NCBI GenBank assembly: GCA_905213895.1
Contig: CAJMKE010000008.1
Location: 55,569 to 119,568, forward strand
Direction: 5' to 3'
Length of the DNA: 64,000 bases
DNA from: an uncultured Alistipes sp.
GTDB lineage: Bacteria > Bacteroidota > Bacteroidia > Bacteroidales > Rikenellaceae
Part shown: piece after piece, positions 26,787 through 34,521 of the stretch
How positions within the stretch are numbered: the stretch's first letter is position 1
How the letters are laid out: each line of letters begins with the position of its first letter
Notes under the pieces: generated by a model
Seen by the model: the letters and a program-made list of their open reading frames with translations, nothing else
Database searches by the model: none
What the model was told of the DNA's origin: nothing
Position numbers and translations under genes: made by a program

Positions 26787-27521
26787 TTATTTGTATTCCC
26801 GCGGCTTCATGTTGTTGATTTGCCACGTCCGCTCGCGCTTGAACGTGTAGTTCTCGGGCTTGTTCCAGTATATGCGGCTGTAATCGAAGTAGTATCCTTT
26901 CACCTTGTTGTGGGGCGTGGCGAAAGGCACGAACTCCACTGTGCGGCTTATGATACGCGATTTCAGATATTTCCAGTCTTTCGACGCGATATAGTCCAGT
27001 CCGTGCGAGAACATGATGATGTGCATCGGCGATTTCTCCTTCAAGCCGTCGCCCGAACGCTCTATGCAGCGCAACACGCCGTTCAGACGGTCGTAGAACG
27101 CCTGCTCCCGCGCCTTGTCGCCAGCCGTGCCGTAGGCGTATGCCATTATATTGAGCAGTTGCGGGCTGAACGGGTCCTGCTGCATCGCCTCCGTTCCGGC
27201 GGCTATCAGTTCGTCGATGTCCGATACCGACGGTTCGTCGATGGCTATACGCGCCATGATAGCCTGCACGCGCTCCATACCCTTGTTGGCGACGAGCGGC
27301 TTGTAGCCCTCCTGAAATGCGTAGCCGTAGTAGAGATAGTGATACTCGTCGTCCGACAGTTTGTCGCTGCCGTTGTAGCGCATCAGCAGATTCGGATAGT
27401 AATACGGCGACGCGGCATCGGTTATCCTCGCGAAAACATCGTCGTTGTCGGGCGTCTGCGCAATCGCCGCACAGATTCCCGACACGAGAAGAAGTATCGT
27501 TGCGAAAGTCTTTCTGAACAT
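26787..27521 (-). CDS. DUF4919-like exported protein
   Basis: The 244-residue protein has a cleavable signal peptide (ending ICAAIA-QT). The pattern YYYPNLLMRYNGSDKLSDDEYHYLYYGYAFQEGYKP resembles the DUF4919 group of Bacteroidetes, although I name it from memory only. The middle (AAGTEAMQQDPFSPQLLNIMAYAYGTAGDK) looks like a helical, tetratricopeptide-like hairpin. There is no catalytic motif. It starts 29 bp after the dapA stop and may be the last gene of the ligA-dapA run. Function is unknown. Confidence 0.65.
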   Translation of the reverse strand: MFRKTFATILLLVSGICAAIAQTPDNDDVFARITDAASPYYYPNLLMRYNGSDKLSDDEYHYLYYGYAFQEGYKPLVANKGMERVQAIMARIAIDEPSVSDIDELIAAGTEAMQQDPFSPQLLNIMAYAYGTAGDKAREQAFYDRLNGVLRCIERSGDGLKEKSPMHIIMFSHGLDYIASKDWKYLKSRIISRTVEFVPFATPHNKVKGYYFDYSRIYWNKPENYTFKRERTWQINNMKPREYK

Positions 27522-27550
27522 AAAAATCGTTTGTTTTCCAATAAACGTCG

Positions 27551-28444
27551 TTACGCGCGGTTTTCGTATTCGGCAATCGAACGTTTCATCTTTTCGGCGA
27601 GTGCCGCGCTGCCCTCGACGAGCGGCAGGCGCATTACCGGACGACAGACGCCCTTTATCGACAATGCGGTCTTTATGCCTACCGGATTGCCCTCCTCGAA
27701 GAGTTCCGAAGTGATTTCGCCGAGCGGCGCGAGCAGGGCATCCGCCTCGTCGAACCGACCGTCAGCCGCGGCACGCACGACCGCAGCGACCTCAGCGGGA
27801 TACAACTGCGCGAGTACCGAAATCACGCCCGCTCCGCCGCGGCGCATGGCATCGACCGTCAGTCCGTCGTCGCCGCAGATAAGGGCGAAACCCTCCGGAG
27901 CGAGTTCGTGGACGCGCGCCATCTGGTCGATATTTCCCGAAGCCTCCTTGATTCCGATGATGTTATCGCACTCCTTGGCAAGTCTGGCGACGGTTTCGGG
28001 CAGCATGTTCACGCCCGTGCGACCCTGAATGTTATACAGCACTATCGGCAGCGGCGACGCCTCGGCGAGTGCCTTGAAATGGCGGTACAACCCCTCCTGA
28101 TTCGGCTTGTTGTAGTACGGGCAGACGCTCAACACGGCATCGTAGCCGTCGGCGATGCCGCTTTTCAGCGTCGCGACCACCTCGCGGGTGCAGTTGCCGC
28201 CGATGCCTATCATGAGCGGTACGCGCCCTGCCGTTCTCTCCTTTATGAATTTCGCCACCGCCCGTCTTTCGTCGGCGGTCAGCGTCGGCGATTCGGATGT
28301 GGTGCCGAGAGCGACTATATAGTCCGCTCCGCCGGCTATTATGCGTTCGACAATCTGCGCGAGTGCCGCGAAATCGACCGCTTCATTCTTGTCGAACGGC
28401 GTTACTATCGCCACTCCGACGCCCGAAAAATCATGTCTCTTCAT
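27551..28444 (-). CDS. dapA: 4-hydroxy-tetrahydrodipicolinate synthase
   Basis: The 297-residue enzyme condenses pyruvate and aspartate semialdehyde, the first committed step to lysine and diaminopimelate. The Schiff-base lysine is in IIGIKEASG (~residue 165), the catalytic Tyr in VLYNIQGRTGVN (~136), and the substrate loop is ALGTTSESPTL. Length is typical. It lies 11 bp after the ligA stop and is probably co-transcribed with it. Confidence 0.96.
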   Translation of the reverse strand: MKRHDFSGVGVAIVTPFDKNEAVDFAALAQIVERIIAGGADYIVALGTTSESPTLTADERRAVAKFIKERTAGRVPLMIGIGGNCTREVVATLKSGIADGYDAVLSVCPYYNKPNQEGLYRHFKALAEASPLPIVLYNIQGRTGVNMLPETVARLAKECDNIIGIKEASGNIDQMARVHELAPEGFALICGDDGLTVDAMRRGGAGVISVLAQLYPAEVAAVVRAAADGRFDEADALLAPLGEITSELFEEGNPVGIKTALSIKGVCRPVMRLPLVEGSAALAEKMKRSIAEYENRA

Positions 28445-28455
28445 ATCTCCGTCAA

Positions 28456-30528
28456 TTAAAACAGACTGCCCTGCAAAGGCTTGTCATTCATTTTATCGTC
28501 ACTTTCCGCAGGCTTCTCCGGCACCGTCGCCGCACTGCCCGCGCCGCCTATCATCTCGACGAACTCCCTCTCCGAAAGTATCGTTACGCCCAGTTTCTGC
28601 GCTTTCTGCAACTTGGCGGGACCCATGTTGTCGCCGGCGACTATGAAATCGGTGTTCGACGAGACGCCCGACTGGTTTTTGCCGCCGTGAGCCTCTATCA
28701 GTTCCTTCAATTCGTCGCGGGTATGGTCGTAGAATTTGCCCGACACGACCACGTTCCTGCCGGCGAGCGTATCGGACTGCAACTCCTTCTGTTCCGATTC
28801 GAATTGCAATCCAGCCGCACGCAGGCGGTCTATTATAGCGCGATTGTCCCCGTCGGCGAAATACTCGATAATCGAATCGGCGATTTTCGAGCCGACCTCG
28901 TCCGACTCCATCAACTCCTCGGGCGTCGCCTGCATCAGCGCATCGATATTCTTGAAGTGCGCCGCCAGATATTTGGCGGTAGTTTCGCCCACGAAGCGGA
29001 TGCCAAGTCCGAAAAGCACGCGATTGAACGGAACCTTGCGCGAAGCGTCGATGCTGCGCACGATATTTTCGGCAGACTTGTCGCCAAGCCGCGGCAGCGT
29101 CGCAAGGTCTACCGCCCGCAGGTCGTAAAGGTCGGCGATATTGCGTATCAGCCCGCTCTCGAAGAGCAGTTCCACCGTCTCCGCGCCCAGACCGTCGATG
29201 TCCATCGCCTTGCGGCGGATAAAATGGATTATGCGACCCAGAATCTGCGGTCGGCAGTGGCTCTGATTGGGGCAATACTGCTTCACCTCACCCTCGAAGC
29301 GTTCGAGCGGCGTTCCACACTCGGGACATGTCGTGATATACTCGAACTCGCGGCTGTCAGCCGGACGCTGCGAAATCTCGACGCCGGTAATCTTCGGAAT
29401 TATCTCGCCGCTCTTCTCCACGTAGACCATGTCGCCTATGCGGATGTCGAGGCTCGCTATCTGCTCCGCATTGTGGAGCGTGGCGCGCTTGACGGTCGTT
29501 CCGGCGAGTTGCACCGGAGCGAGATTAGCCACCGGAGTTACCGCTCCCGTGCGTCCTACCTGAAAATCGACGCTCAGCAACTTCGTCAGTGCCTGTTCCG
29601 CCTTGAACTTGTAGGCTACCGCCCAGCGCGGAGCCTTCGACGTGAATCCCAGCACGCGCTGGTCGGCATATCTGTTCACCTTAATCACCACTCCGTCCGT
29701 CGGGAACGGCAGCGACTTGCGCTCGACATCCCAATATTCGATGAAATCCTCGATTTCCGCCATCGAACGGCATATACGCATCTTGTCCGAAATCTTGAAT
29801 CCCCACTTGCGCGCCTCCTGCATATTCTCCCACTGCGACTGGTGCGGCAGCGTCTCGCCCGCGAGTTGATAGAGCGTGCAGTCCAGCCCGCGTTTCGCGA
29901 CGACGGACGACTGCTGCTGTTTGAGCGTTCCCGCCGCGGCATTGCGCGGATTGGCGAACAGAGCCTCACCGTTCTGCTCGCGCTCGGCATTCAGGCGGTC
30001 GAACGATGCGTAGGGCATCAGAATCTCGCCGCGTATCTCGAAAAACTGCGGATAGGTGTCGCCGGCGAGCGTCAGCGGAATCGAACGGATGGTCTTGGCA
30101 TTCGCCGTAACGTCGTCGCCGTTCTCGCCGTCGCCGCGGGTTACCGCGCGCAGCAGTCTGCCGTTCTCGTATGTCAGCGAAATCGCCGTGCCGTCGAATT
30201 TGAGTTCGCAGACGAACTCCGTTTCGCCAATCTCCTTTTCGACCCGTTCGACGAACTCGCGCAACTCCTCTATCGAATAGGTGTTCGACAGCGAGAGCAT
30301 CGGAAAACGGTGGCGCACCGTCGCGAACTCGGTCGTTATGTCGCTGCCGACACGGACGGTCGGCGAATTCGGGTCGGCGAACTCGGGGTGAGCCGCTTCG
30401 AGGTCCTGCAACTCGCGCATCATGGCGTCGAACTCGAAATCGGAGATTTCGGGCGCGTTGTCCACGTAATATCTGCGGTTATGATAGTCGAGCCGCTCGC
30501 GCAACTCCTTTATTTTTTCGTATACCAT
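28456..30528 (-). CDS. ligA: NAD-dependent DNA ligase LigA
   Basis: The 690-residue ligase joins Okazaki fragments and repairs nicks. I start it at the ATG giving MVYEKIKELRERLDYHNRRYYVD, because an in-frame extension upstream runs through the promoter. The adenylation lysine is in FVCELKFDGTAISL (~109), the OB fold follows, the zinc finger is CPECGTPLERFEG with CPN..HC (~400-425), the helix-hairpin-helix region lies at ~440-580 and the BRCT domain at ~600-675 (LAGRNVVVSGKF). A short tail extends past the BRCT domain. Confidence 0.97.
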   Translation of the reverse strand: MVYEKIKELRERLDYHNRRYYVDNAPEISDFEFDAMMRELQDLEAAHPEFADPNSPTVRVGSDITTEFATVRHRFPMLSLSNTYSIEELREFVERVEKEIGETEFVCELKFDGTAISLTYENGRLLRAVTRGDGENGDDVTANAKTIRSIPLTLAGDTYPQFFEIRGEILMPYASFDRLNAEREQNGEALFANPRNAAAGTLKQQQSSVVAKRGLDCTLYQLAGETLPHQSQWENMQEARKWGFKISDKMRICRSMAEIEDFIEYWDVERKSLPFPTDGVVIKVNRYADQRVLGFTSKAPRWAVAYKFKAEQALTKLLSVDFQVGRTGAVTPVANLAPVQLAGTTVKRATLHNAEQIASLDIRIGDMVYVEKSGEIIPKITGVEISQRPADSREFEYITTCPECGTPLERFEGEVKQYCPNQSHCRPQILGRIIHFIRRKAMDIDGLGAETVELLFESGLIRNIADLYDLRAVDLATLPRLGDKSAENIVRSIDASRKVPFNRVLFGLGIRFVGETTAKYLAAHFKNIDALMQATPEELMESDEVGSKIADSIIEYFADGDNRAIIDRLRAAGLQFESEQKELQSDTLAGRNVVVSGKFYDHTRDELKELIEAHGGKNQSGVSSNTDFIVAGDNMGPAKLQKAQKLGVTILSEREFVEMIGGAGSAATVPEKPAESDDKMNDKPLQGSLF

Positions 30529-30549
30529 ATATTTATGACGTGTCGCGCA

Positions 30550-30557
30550 TAAAGGTA
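30550..30557 (-). promoter_or_regulatory. -7 box of ligA
   Basis: The minus strand reads TACCTTTA, one base from the TAnnTTTG consensus, 21 bp before the ligA start chosen here. It supports that start. Confidence 0.5.
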
Positions 30558-30639
30558 CATATTTTGTTCTTAATTCGCATCGGAAAAGAAAAAAAATCAA
30601 AAAAAATATGAAGAAGCGTATAGATATGCTTTTTTTGCT

Positions 30640-30647
30640 TATACTTG
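30640..30647 (+). promoter_or_regulatory. -7-like box of the small acidic protein gene
   Basis: TATACTTG, one mismatch from consensus, lies 21 bp before the start codon. Confidence 0.4.
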
Positions 30648-30668
30648 CGGAAAATTTCCGAATTACTT

Positions 30669-31010
30669 ATGGCAACAGTTAATACCAAGAAGAGATTAGT
30701 AGTAAGTTTTCACAACCTTCCCGCCGATATGCAGGAGGCGGTAAAGGCTTTATATCCGCTGGGTTACGCCGATGCGATGATGCGTATCGACAAGCCGAAC
30801 GGCGACTTTTTCTATGCCGTTCCGTTCGAGACCGACGAAATCAGTTACCTTGTCAAAATCGACGTGAAGATAGACGATTTGTCGGAAGATGACGACGACA
30901 AGGATTATTACGACGAAGATATAAAGGGGGCTGACGACATTCAGGACGACGGCTCCGACGACGAAGAACCGGCGGAGGAATCGTCGGATTTCGGCGACGA
31001 CGCGATGTAA
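30669..31010 (+). CDS. Small protein with conserved core and very acidic tail
   Basis: The 113-residue product starts MATVNTKKRLVVSFHNLP; an upstream in-frame extension would run through the promoter and was not used. Residues ~1-70 look like a compact alpha/beta domain (ALYPLGYADAMMRIDKPNGDFFYAVPFETDEISYLVKI). The rest (DDLSEDDDDKDYYDED onward) is almost entirely Asp/Glu/Ser and likely disordered. There is no signal peptide. A promoter-like box and a strong terminator make it a single-gene unit. I recognise no function; acidic tails of this sort can contact basic partners. Confidence 0.75.
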   Translation: MATVNTKKRLVVSFHNLPADMQEAVKALYPLGYADAMMRIDKPNGDFFYAVPFETDEISYLVKIDVKIDDLSEDDDDKDYYDEDIKGADDIQDDGSDDEEPAEESSDFGDDAM

Positions 31011-31034
31011 TACCCCCGTTCCGCCACAATATTG

Positions 31035-31064
31035 CGCGCTCTCGAAAGAGGGCGCGTTTTTTTT
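31035..31064 (+). terminator. Terminator after the small acidic protein gene
   Basis: CGCGCTCTC (31035-31043) pairs with GAGGGCGCG (31048-31056) with one G-T wobble around GAAA, followed by eight T. Confidence 0.9.
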
Positions 31065-31134
31065 GTTGCAACAGCAATGCTCACCGAAATAGTACTCTAC
31101 CAAAACTATCATACGATTGAAAACAGGGATATGT

Positions 31135-31165
31135 TTTGCCGATAAAAAACATTTCATTATATTTG
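31135..31165 (+). promoter_or_regulatory. Consensus promoter of the candidate non-coding RNA
   Basis: TTTG (31135-31138), a 19-nt spacer and TATATTTG (31158-31165) form a perfect Bacteroidetes promoter. No gene of normal length starts behind it. Confidence 0.75.
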
Positions 31166-31170
31166 CATAA

Positions 31171-31401
31171 ACAATAAAAAACACCTGCCTATGAAATATT
31201 AGCGTATTCGATACGCACATTGTAAATATTTTGGAAAGCGTTACGCTTTATTCTTGCCATCTAAAACTTCGACAATTTTAGCATTTAACCAAGAAAGAGC
31301 GGTAATGTTCACGTTATACGTGGACTTTACTCGTTATTTGGTTAAATGGGTAGTCGAAGACCTTAGATGGCGGATAACAGAGTTTTGTCCGCGTTTTTTT
31401 T
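31171..31401 (+). ncRNA. Candidate structured non-coding RNA of about 230 nt
   Basis: A perfect promoter (31135-31165) and an intrinsic terminator (31370-31401) bracket a stretch without a credible gene. Two small hairpins (GCGTAT-TCG-ATACGC at 31202-31216; AAAGCG-TTA-CGCTTT at 31235-31249) precede a 116-nt rod. Its helices are GCCATCTAA (31256-31264) with TTAGATGGC (31363-31371), CTTCGAC (31267-31273) with GTCGAAG (31353-31359), CATTTAACCAA (31282-31292) with TTGGTTAAATG (31338-31348), and an apical TTCACGT/ACGTGGA (31308-31324, one G-T). It lacks the SRP-RNA core and a tmRNA tag. A small RNA, or a long leader of the exported-protein gene starting at 31468, are both possible. Confidence 0.7.
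31370..31401 (+). terminator. Intrinsic terminator of the candidate RNA
   Basis: GCGGATAA (31370-31377) pairs with TTGTCCGC (31385-31392), allowing one G-T, around a 7-nt loop. Eight T follow. The stem shares two bases with the closing helix of the RNA rod, so the two can compete. Confidence 0.8.
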
Positions 31402-31467
31402 GTGTGTATCTCTCAACTCTTTTCAGGACAAGAGAATTATATTAAACAAACTTAAAAACTTAAAAAG

Positions 31468-31842
31468 ATGAAAAAGTATTTGATATTATTATGCTTTATT
31501 TTGTGTATAAGTGCAGGAATACTTAAAGCCGACAACAGCAATTTACAACTTACAGAGATGAATTATGCCGCATCCAGTAACGATATGGAGTCAATACATC
31601 ACACAACGGCACATAATTGGAATGCAGTTGCATGGTTCGACCATGATGCGGAAGTTTTGAGAGATAACGGAGGTAATTTTTGGATAAAAATATCTATTAT
31701 CGCTACGCCAGGATATGTAATATGCGAAATCGAGGACAATCCTGATTATACAGGCGGCATAAGAGGCGGATACAGAACGTCGTGTAAATATAAAGCAGTA
31801 GGCAATGGTATTACTTACTATTTTAATTGCAAAATACACTGA
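31468..31842 (+). CDS. Small exported protein, unknown
   Basis: The 124-residue product begins with a signal peptide (MKKYLILLCFILCISAGILKA-DN) and continues with a short beta-rich domain (TAHNWNAVAWFDHDAE, GNFWIKISIIATPGYVICEIEDN, SCKYKAVGNGITYYFNCKIH). Two Cys near the C-terminus could form a disulphide. I do not recognise a family. The DNA is clearly more AT-rich than the surrounding chromosome, a sign of transfer. It follows the candidate RNA's terminator by 67 bp, so termination readthrough might control it. The next small gene starts 2 bp after the stop. Confidence 0.65.
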   Translation: MKKYLILLCFILCISAGILKADNSNLQLTEMNYAASSNDMESIHHTTAHNWNAVAWFDHDAEVLRDNGGNFWIKISIIATPGYVICEIEDNPDYTGGIRGGYRTSCKYKAVGNGITYYFNCKIH

Positions 31843-31844
31843 TT

Positions 31845-32051
31845 ATGGGGTTTCTTTGGGGAAATGACAAGAAGAAATGTCCCGATTGCGGAATGGACAT
31901 CCCGTCATCTGCAAAAGTATGTCCGTATTGCCACAAGGCATTTGGTAGCAACTCACTCGCAGATGATATTCATGAATTCGGATGTCTCGGTTATCCGTTA
32001 ATGCTTATACTTATATTAGCAGTATTTTGGCTTCTTGGCAAGTGCTCGTAA
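31845..32051 (+). CDS. Zinc-ribbon membrane protein
   Basis: The 68-residue product has an N-terminal zinc ribbon (KKCPDCGMDIPSSAKVCPYCHKAFG, two CxxC knuckles) and one C-terminal transmembrane helix (YPLMLILILAVFWLLG). The ATG at 31845 lies 2 bp after the preceding stop codon, so the pair is co-translated. Zinc-ribbon plus helix proteins of this type are common and of unknown role. It shares the AT-rich composition of its neighbour. Confidence 0.7.
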   Translation: MGFLWGNDKKKCPDCGMDIPSSAKVCPYCHKAFGSNSLADDIHEFGCLGYPLMLILILAVFWLLGKCS

Positions 32052-32133
32052 AAACGAATTATTACCGAACAAATGTCTAAATATTGTTAGTGGTAAAGAT
32101 ATTTCAAAGTAACACTTATAAGATTGTACCGAA

Positions 32134-32165
32134 ACGGGGAGAGAATGATTATATTCTCTCCCCGT
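32134..32165. terminator. Hairpin after the zinc-ribbon gene
   Basis: ACGGGGAGAGAAT (32134-32146) and ATTCTCTCCCCGT (32153-32165) form a perfect 13-bp stem with a 6-nt loop, 82 bp after the stop codon. There is no T run directly after it, so it is only terminator-like. Confidence 0.55.
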
Positions 32166-32423
32166 CATTCAAAAATTTAAGCGATTATATAAACTTTTTT
32201 ATAACAACATCATTACAAAGAGCATAGCGACGTGGCGACCGATGCTCGAAACACGGGCAGAGACTGCTTGCAGACTATTCAGCGCAAGGAGGAAGAAAGC
32301 GACAGTTAATCTACCGTTGTTCGTCATTATCACTGGGTATCAGTCAGATTTCCCAACAATGGCAGATCGCCACAGCATCGCATAAAATTATTTCGGGTAT
32401 CTGTCTGCAACTCGAATACACTG

Positions 32424-32505
32424 CTTAACCCCGCATATGAGTTTTTTCCTCCTTCGCACTTTGGCAGTCCGCACAAGTGCGACTGCGCTCGGTTTGTCGT
32501 CGGTT
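32424..32505 (-). repeat. Dispersed hairpin repeat, copy A
   Basis: Read on the minus strand, about 80 bp match the copy at 48929-49011 at roughly four of five positions, including blocks GCGAAGGAGGAAAA and CGGACTGCC. Its core at 32464-32486 is a hairpin: GCAGTC pairs with GACTGC, and GCAC with GTGC around TT, with one bulged G. A weaker third relic (AGACTGCTTGCAG, then GCGCAAGGAGGAAGAAA) lies at 32257-32300. Confidence 0.7.
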
Positions 32506-32601
32506 CGCGATGACTTTTTAGTGTAAAGTTGTATATAGTTACCAAAATTTATTAGCCGAGAAAGTTCCGGATGCATTACTGCGTTTTGTTGCAGGAAATA
32601 G

Positions 32602-32640
32602 GGACTTTAAAGTCCTTAAAGTCTTTAAGGACCTTAAAGA
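32602..32640. repeat. TTAA 9-bp-unit repeat, copy 6
   Basis: GGACTTTAAAGTCC is followed by TTAAAGTCT and TTAAGGACC units. It ends close to the thiL stop codon, and no other terminator is visible for that gene. Confidence 0.75.
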
Positions 32641-32645
32641 AATTA

Positions 32646-33584
32646 TCAGAAGTGGGTGAAGCCATGCCAGTCGGGGGTGATGCGGCTGCCAGATTTCAGC
32701 CAGACAATCTTATGGACTGACGACGGGACGATTCGTCCTATCGGATAAATCTCTCTGCCGAATTCGCGGCGGAACCGTTCGGCAAGGTCGCCGGCATGTT
32801 CGGGAGCGACCGTAAACAGCAACTTGTAGTCTTCGCCGCCGCACAGCGCGTTTTCGAGCGTAGTATCGGTCGGGACGAGGTCGGTTTCGACCTCCGCGCC
32901 CACGCCCGACGCTTCGAGGATATGGACGAGGTCGGATGCCGTGCCGTCCGAAATATCCATCATCGCATGGACGCACTCCTGCCCGCCGAGCCACTGCCCC
33001 TCCGCGACCTGCGCCTGCGGATTGCGGTGCGCGACGGCTCCGGGCGTCGAAAGGTTGCCCGCCAATATGTCGTGCAAGCCCGCAGCCGATGCTCCGAGCC
33101 GTCCGCCGACCATTACGATATCGCCCGCACGGGCATCGCTACGGCGTTTGACATTGCGCGTCGGTATGCGCCCTATCGCGGTAACGTTCACCGATATGCG
33201 CTCCTCGGCAAGCGTCGTGTCGCCGCCTATGAGAGCCACGCCGAAACGCTCCGACACATCGCGGTAACCGCGCATGAACTCCTGCACCCACTCGCCGGCG
33301 GCATCGGCGGTAACGCCGAGCGAAAGCAGCGTGGCGACGGGTTTTCCGCCCATTGCGGCGATGTCGCTCAGATTCACCATAAGCGATTTCGCACCTATTT
33401 CGTATGGAGATGCGGCATGACGCAGGAAATGCACGCCTTCGCCAAGCATGTCGGCAGTGAATAGCAGCGATTCGGAATCATCTATCGGATATACGGCGCA
33501 ATCGTCGCCTATGCCCTCGAACCCGTTGTCGGGGATAGCGGCAAAGGCTCTGCGCACGGACTCTATGAAACCGAATTCCGACAT
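32646..33584 (-). CDS. thiL: Thiamine-monophosphate kinase
   Basis: The 312-residue enzyme phosphorylates thiamine monophosphate to the active diphosphate. The start is MSEFGFIESVRRAF; an upstream open extension overlaps the divIC-like gene and is rejected. The N-terminal motif GIGDDCAVYPID binds Mg-ATP, MVNLSDIAAMGGKP is the conserved second metal region, and VALIGGDTT and MMDISDGTASDL complete the PurM/ThiL fold. It starts 2 bp after the divIC-like stop codon. Confidence 0.94.
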   Translation of the reverse strand: MSEFGFIESVRRAFAAIPDNGFEGIGDDCAVYPIDDSESLLFTADMLGEGVHFLRHAASPYEIGAKSLMVNLSDIAAMGGKPVATLLSLGVTADAAGEWVQEFMRGYRDVSERFGVALIGGDTTLAEERISVNVTAIGRIPTRNVKRRSDARAGDIVMVGGRLGASAAGLHDILAGNLSTPGAVAHRNPQAQVAEGQWLGGQECVHAMMDISDGTASDLVHILEASGVGAEVETDLVPTDTTLENALCGGEDYKLLFTVAPEHAGDLAERFRREFGREIYPIGRIVPSSVHKIVWLKSGSRITPDWHGFTHF

Positions 33585-33586
33585 GT

Positions 33587-33874
33587 TCACTCCTCTATTA
33601 TATATACCTGCTCGTTGCGACGCTGCATGTGGAAATTTTCGCGCGCGTACTGTTCGAGATACTCGTCGTATTTCAGACGCTCGATAAGCGTGCTGTCCTC
33701 GGCTATGCTCTGCAAATAACGCTCCTTTTCGCCGTTCAGACGGTGTATTTCGGCGTATGTGCGTATGATTGTCAGACACGTGCGACCGATGATGAAGAGC
33801 GTGAACAGGATGACGGCAGCCGTCAGCAACCGCCAGATGTTCGGCACAATCTTCTCTTTCAGAAACTTTTTCAT
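33587..33874 (-). CDS. FtsB/DivIC-type septum formation protein
   Basis: The 95-residue protein has a short cytoplasmic N-terminus (MKKFLKEKI), one transmembrane helix (LLTAAVILFTLFIIG) and a periplasmic coiled coil (AEIHRLNGEKERYLQSIAED) ending in a conserved ARENFHMQRRNEQVYIIEE. This matches FtsB/DivIC proteins of the divisome. A TTG 9 nt upstream could also initiate. It lies between queE and thiL on the same strand. Confidence 0.88.
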   Translation of the reverse strand: MKKFLKEKIVPNIWRLLTAAVILFTLFIIGRTCLTIIRTYAEIHRLNGEKERYLQSIAEDSTLIERLKYDEYLEQYARENFHMQRRNEQVYIIEE

Positions 33875-33894
33875 CGCCCGCAATTCTTCATGTT

Positions 33895-34521
33895 TTAAGG
33901 GATGCGCATGAATTTATGGCTCTGTATCGATATGTTCCACCGCGGATTGCTCTTGGCGTACTCGACTATCGACGGCATCATCCGCTCCGAAACGCTCCAC
34001 TCGGGTTGGAGGTAGAGCATGCAGTCCTCACCGACCTTGGCGGCATTGCTCTCCGCCCACTCGAAATCGGCTTCGCTCCCGACAATCACTTTCAGTTCGT
34101 CAGCCCTTGCGAAAGCCTCCTCCAACGGCGGCTGTTTGCGTTTCGGCGACAGGCATACCCAGTCGAACACGCCGCTGAACGGATGCGAACCCGACGTTTC
34201 GAGGAATATCTTCAACCCCCGTCCGCGCAATTTCGCCGTGAGCGCACCGAGAGGATACATCAGCGGTTCGCCGCCCGTGATGACTATCGACTGCGCAGCG
34301 CAAGCCACTGCACGTTCGACGACGACATCTATGTCGGTCGGAGGATACAGACGCGGATTCCACGTGTATTTGGCGTCGCACCATGCACAGCCGACGTCGC
34401 AGCCGCCGAGACGGATAAAATAGGCGGGCTTGCCGGTATGGAAGCCCTCGCCCTGTATCGTGTAGAAATCCTCTACCAGCGGAAGCCGTTCTCCGCCGAG
34501 CAGAGCATCGTCGCTAATCAT
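33895..34521 (-). CDS. queE: 7-carboxy-7-deazaguanine synthase (radical SAM)
   Basis: The 208-residue enzyme makes CDG for queuosine-type tRNA modification. The N-terminus has TIQGEGFHTGKPAYFIRLGG, then the radical SAM cysteines 41, 45 and 48 in the CxxxCxxC form (GGCDVGCAWCDAKYTW). VITGGEPLMYP is the SAM-binding GGE motif. The ATG at 34521 begins inside the end of hpt (8-bp overlap), indicating coupling. A TTG two codons upstream is an alternative start. No other queuosine gene is in the window. Confidence 0.92.
   Translation of the reverse strand: MISDDALLGGERLPLVEDFYTIQGEGFHTGKPAYFIRLGGCDVGCAWCDAKYTWNPRLYPPTDIDVVVERAVACAAQSIVITGGEPLMYPLGALTAKLRGRGLKIFLETSGSHPFSGVFDWVCLSPKRKQPPLEEAFARADELKVIVGSEADFEWAESNAAKVGEDCMLYLQPEWSVSERMMPSIVEYAKSNPRWNISIQSHKFMRIP

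Larger units (their letters stand above)
31011..31467. other. 457-bp gene-free interval holding the candidate RNA
   Basis: After the acidic-protein terminator (31035-31064) there is an AT-rich stretch, the RNA promoter, the structured RNA and its terminator. About 65 bp of AT-rich leader precede the next gene, without a consensus promoter. A short frame through 31254-31445 starts with TTG and overlaps the rod on both arms, so I do not call it a gene. Confidence 0.7.
32052..32645. other. 594-bp gene-free interval with repeats
   Basis: It holds a terminator-like hairpin (32134-32165), a diverged relic of the dispersed repeat (32257-32300), the clear minus-strand copy of that repeat (32424-32505) and a TTAA repeat (32602-32640). 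Short frames across it read through the repeats and look non-coding. Confidence 0.65.

Noticed and set aside
31256..31371. The long inverted repeat considered as an integron attC site or transposon end
   Set aside because: No integrase or transposase is near, the required attC core site pairs are absent, and a promoter and terminator fit an RNA gene better.
31171..31401. 6S RNA, tmRNA or SRP RNA identity for the candidate RNA
   Set aside because: There is no large central bubble with promoter-like sequence, no tag reading frame ending in AA residues, and no SRP Alu or domain IV motif.
31254..31445. A 63-codon frame through the structured RNA region
   Set aside because: It starts with TTG, covers both arms of the long rod and the terminator, and has no protein-like pattern.
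32330..32576. Short minus-strand frames of 62-71 codons near 32.4 kb
   Set aside because: They are translations of the dispersed hairpin repeat and its flank, and the other copy gives a different, unrelated reading.
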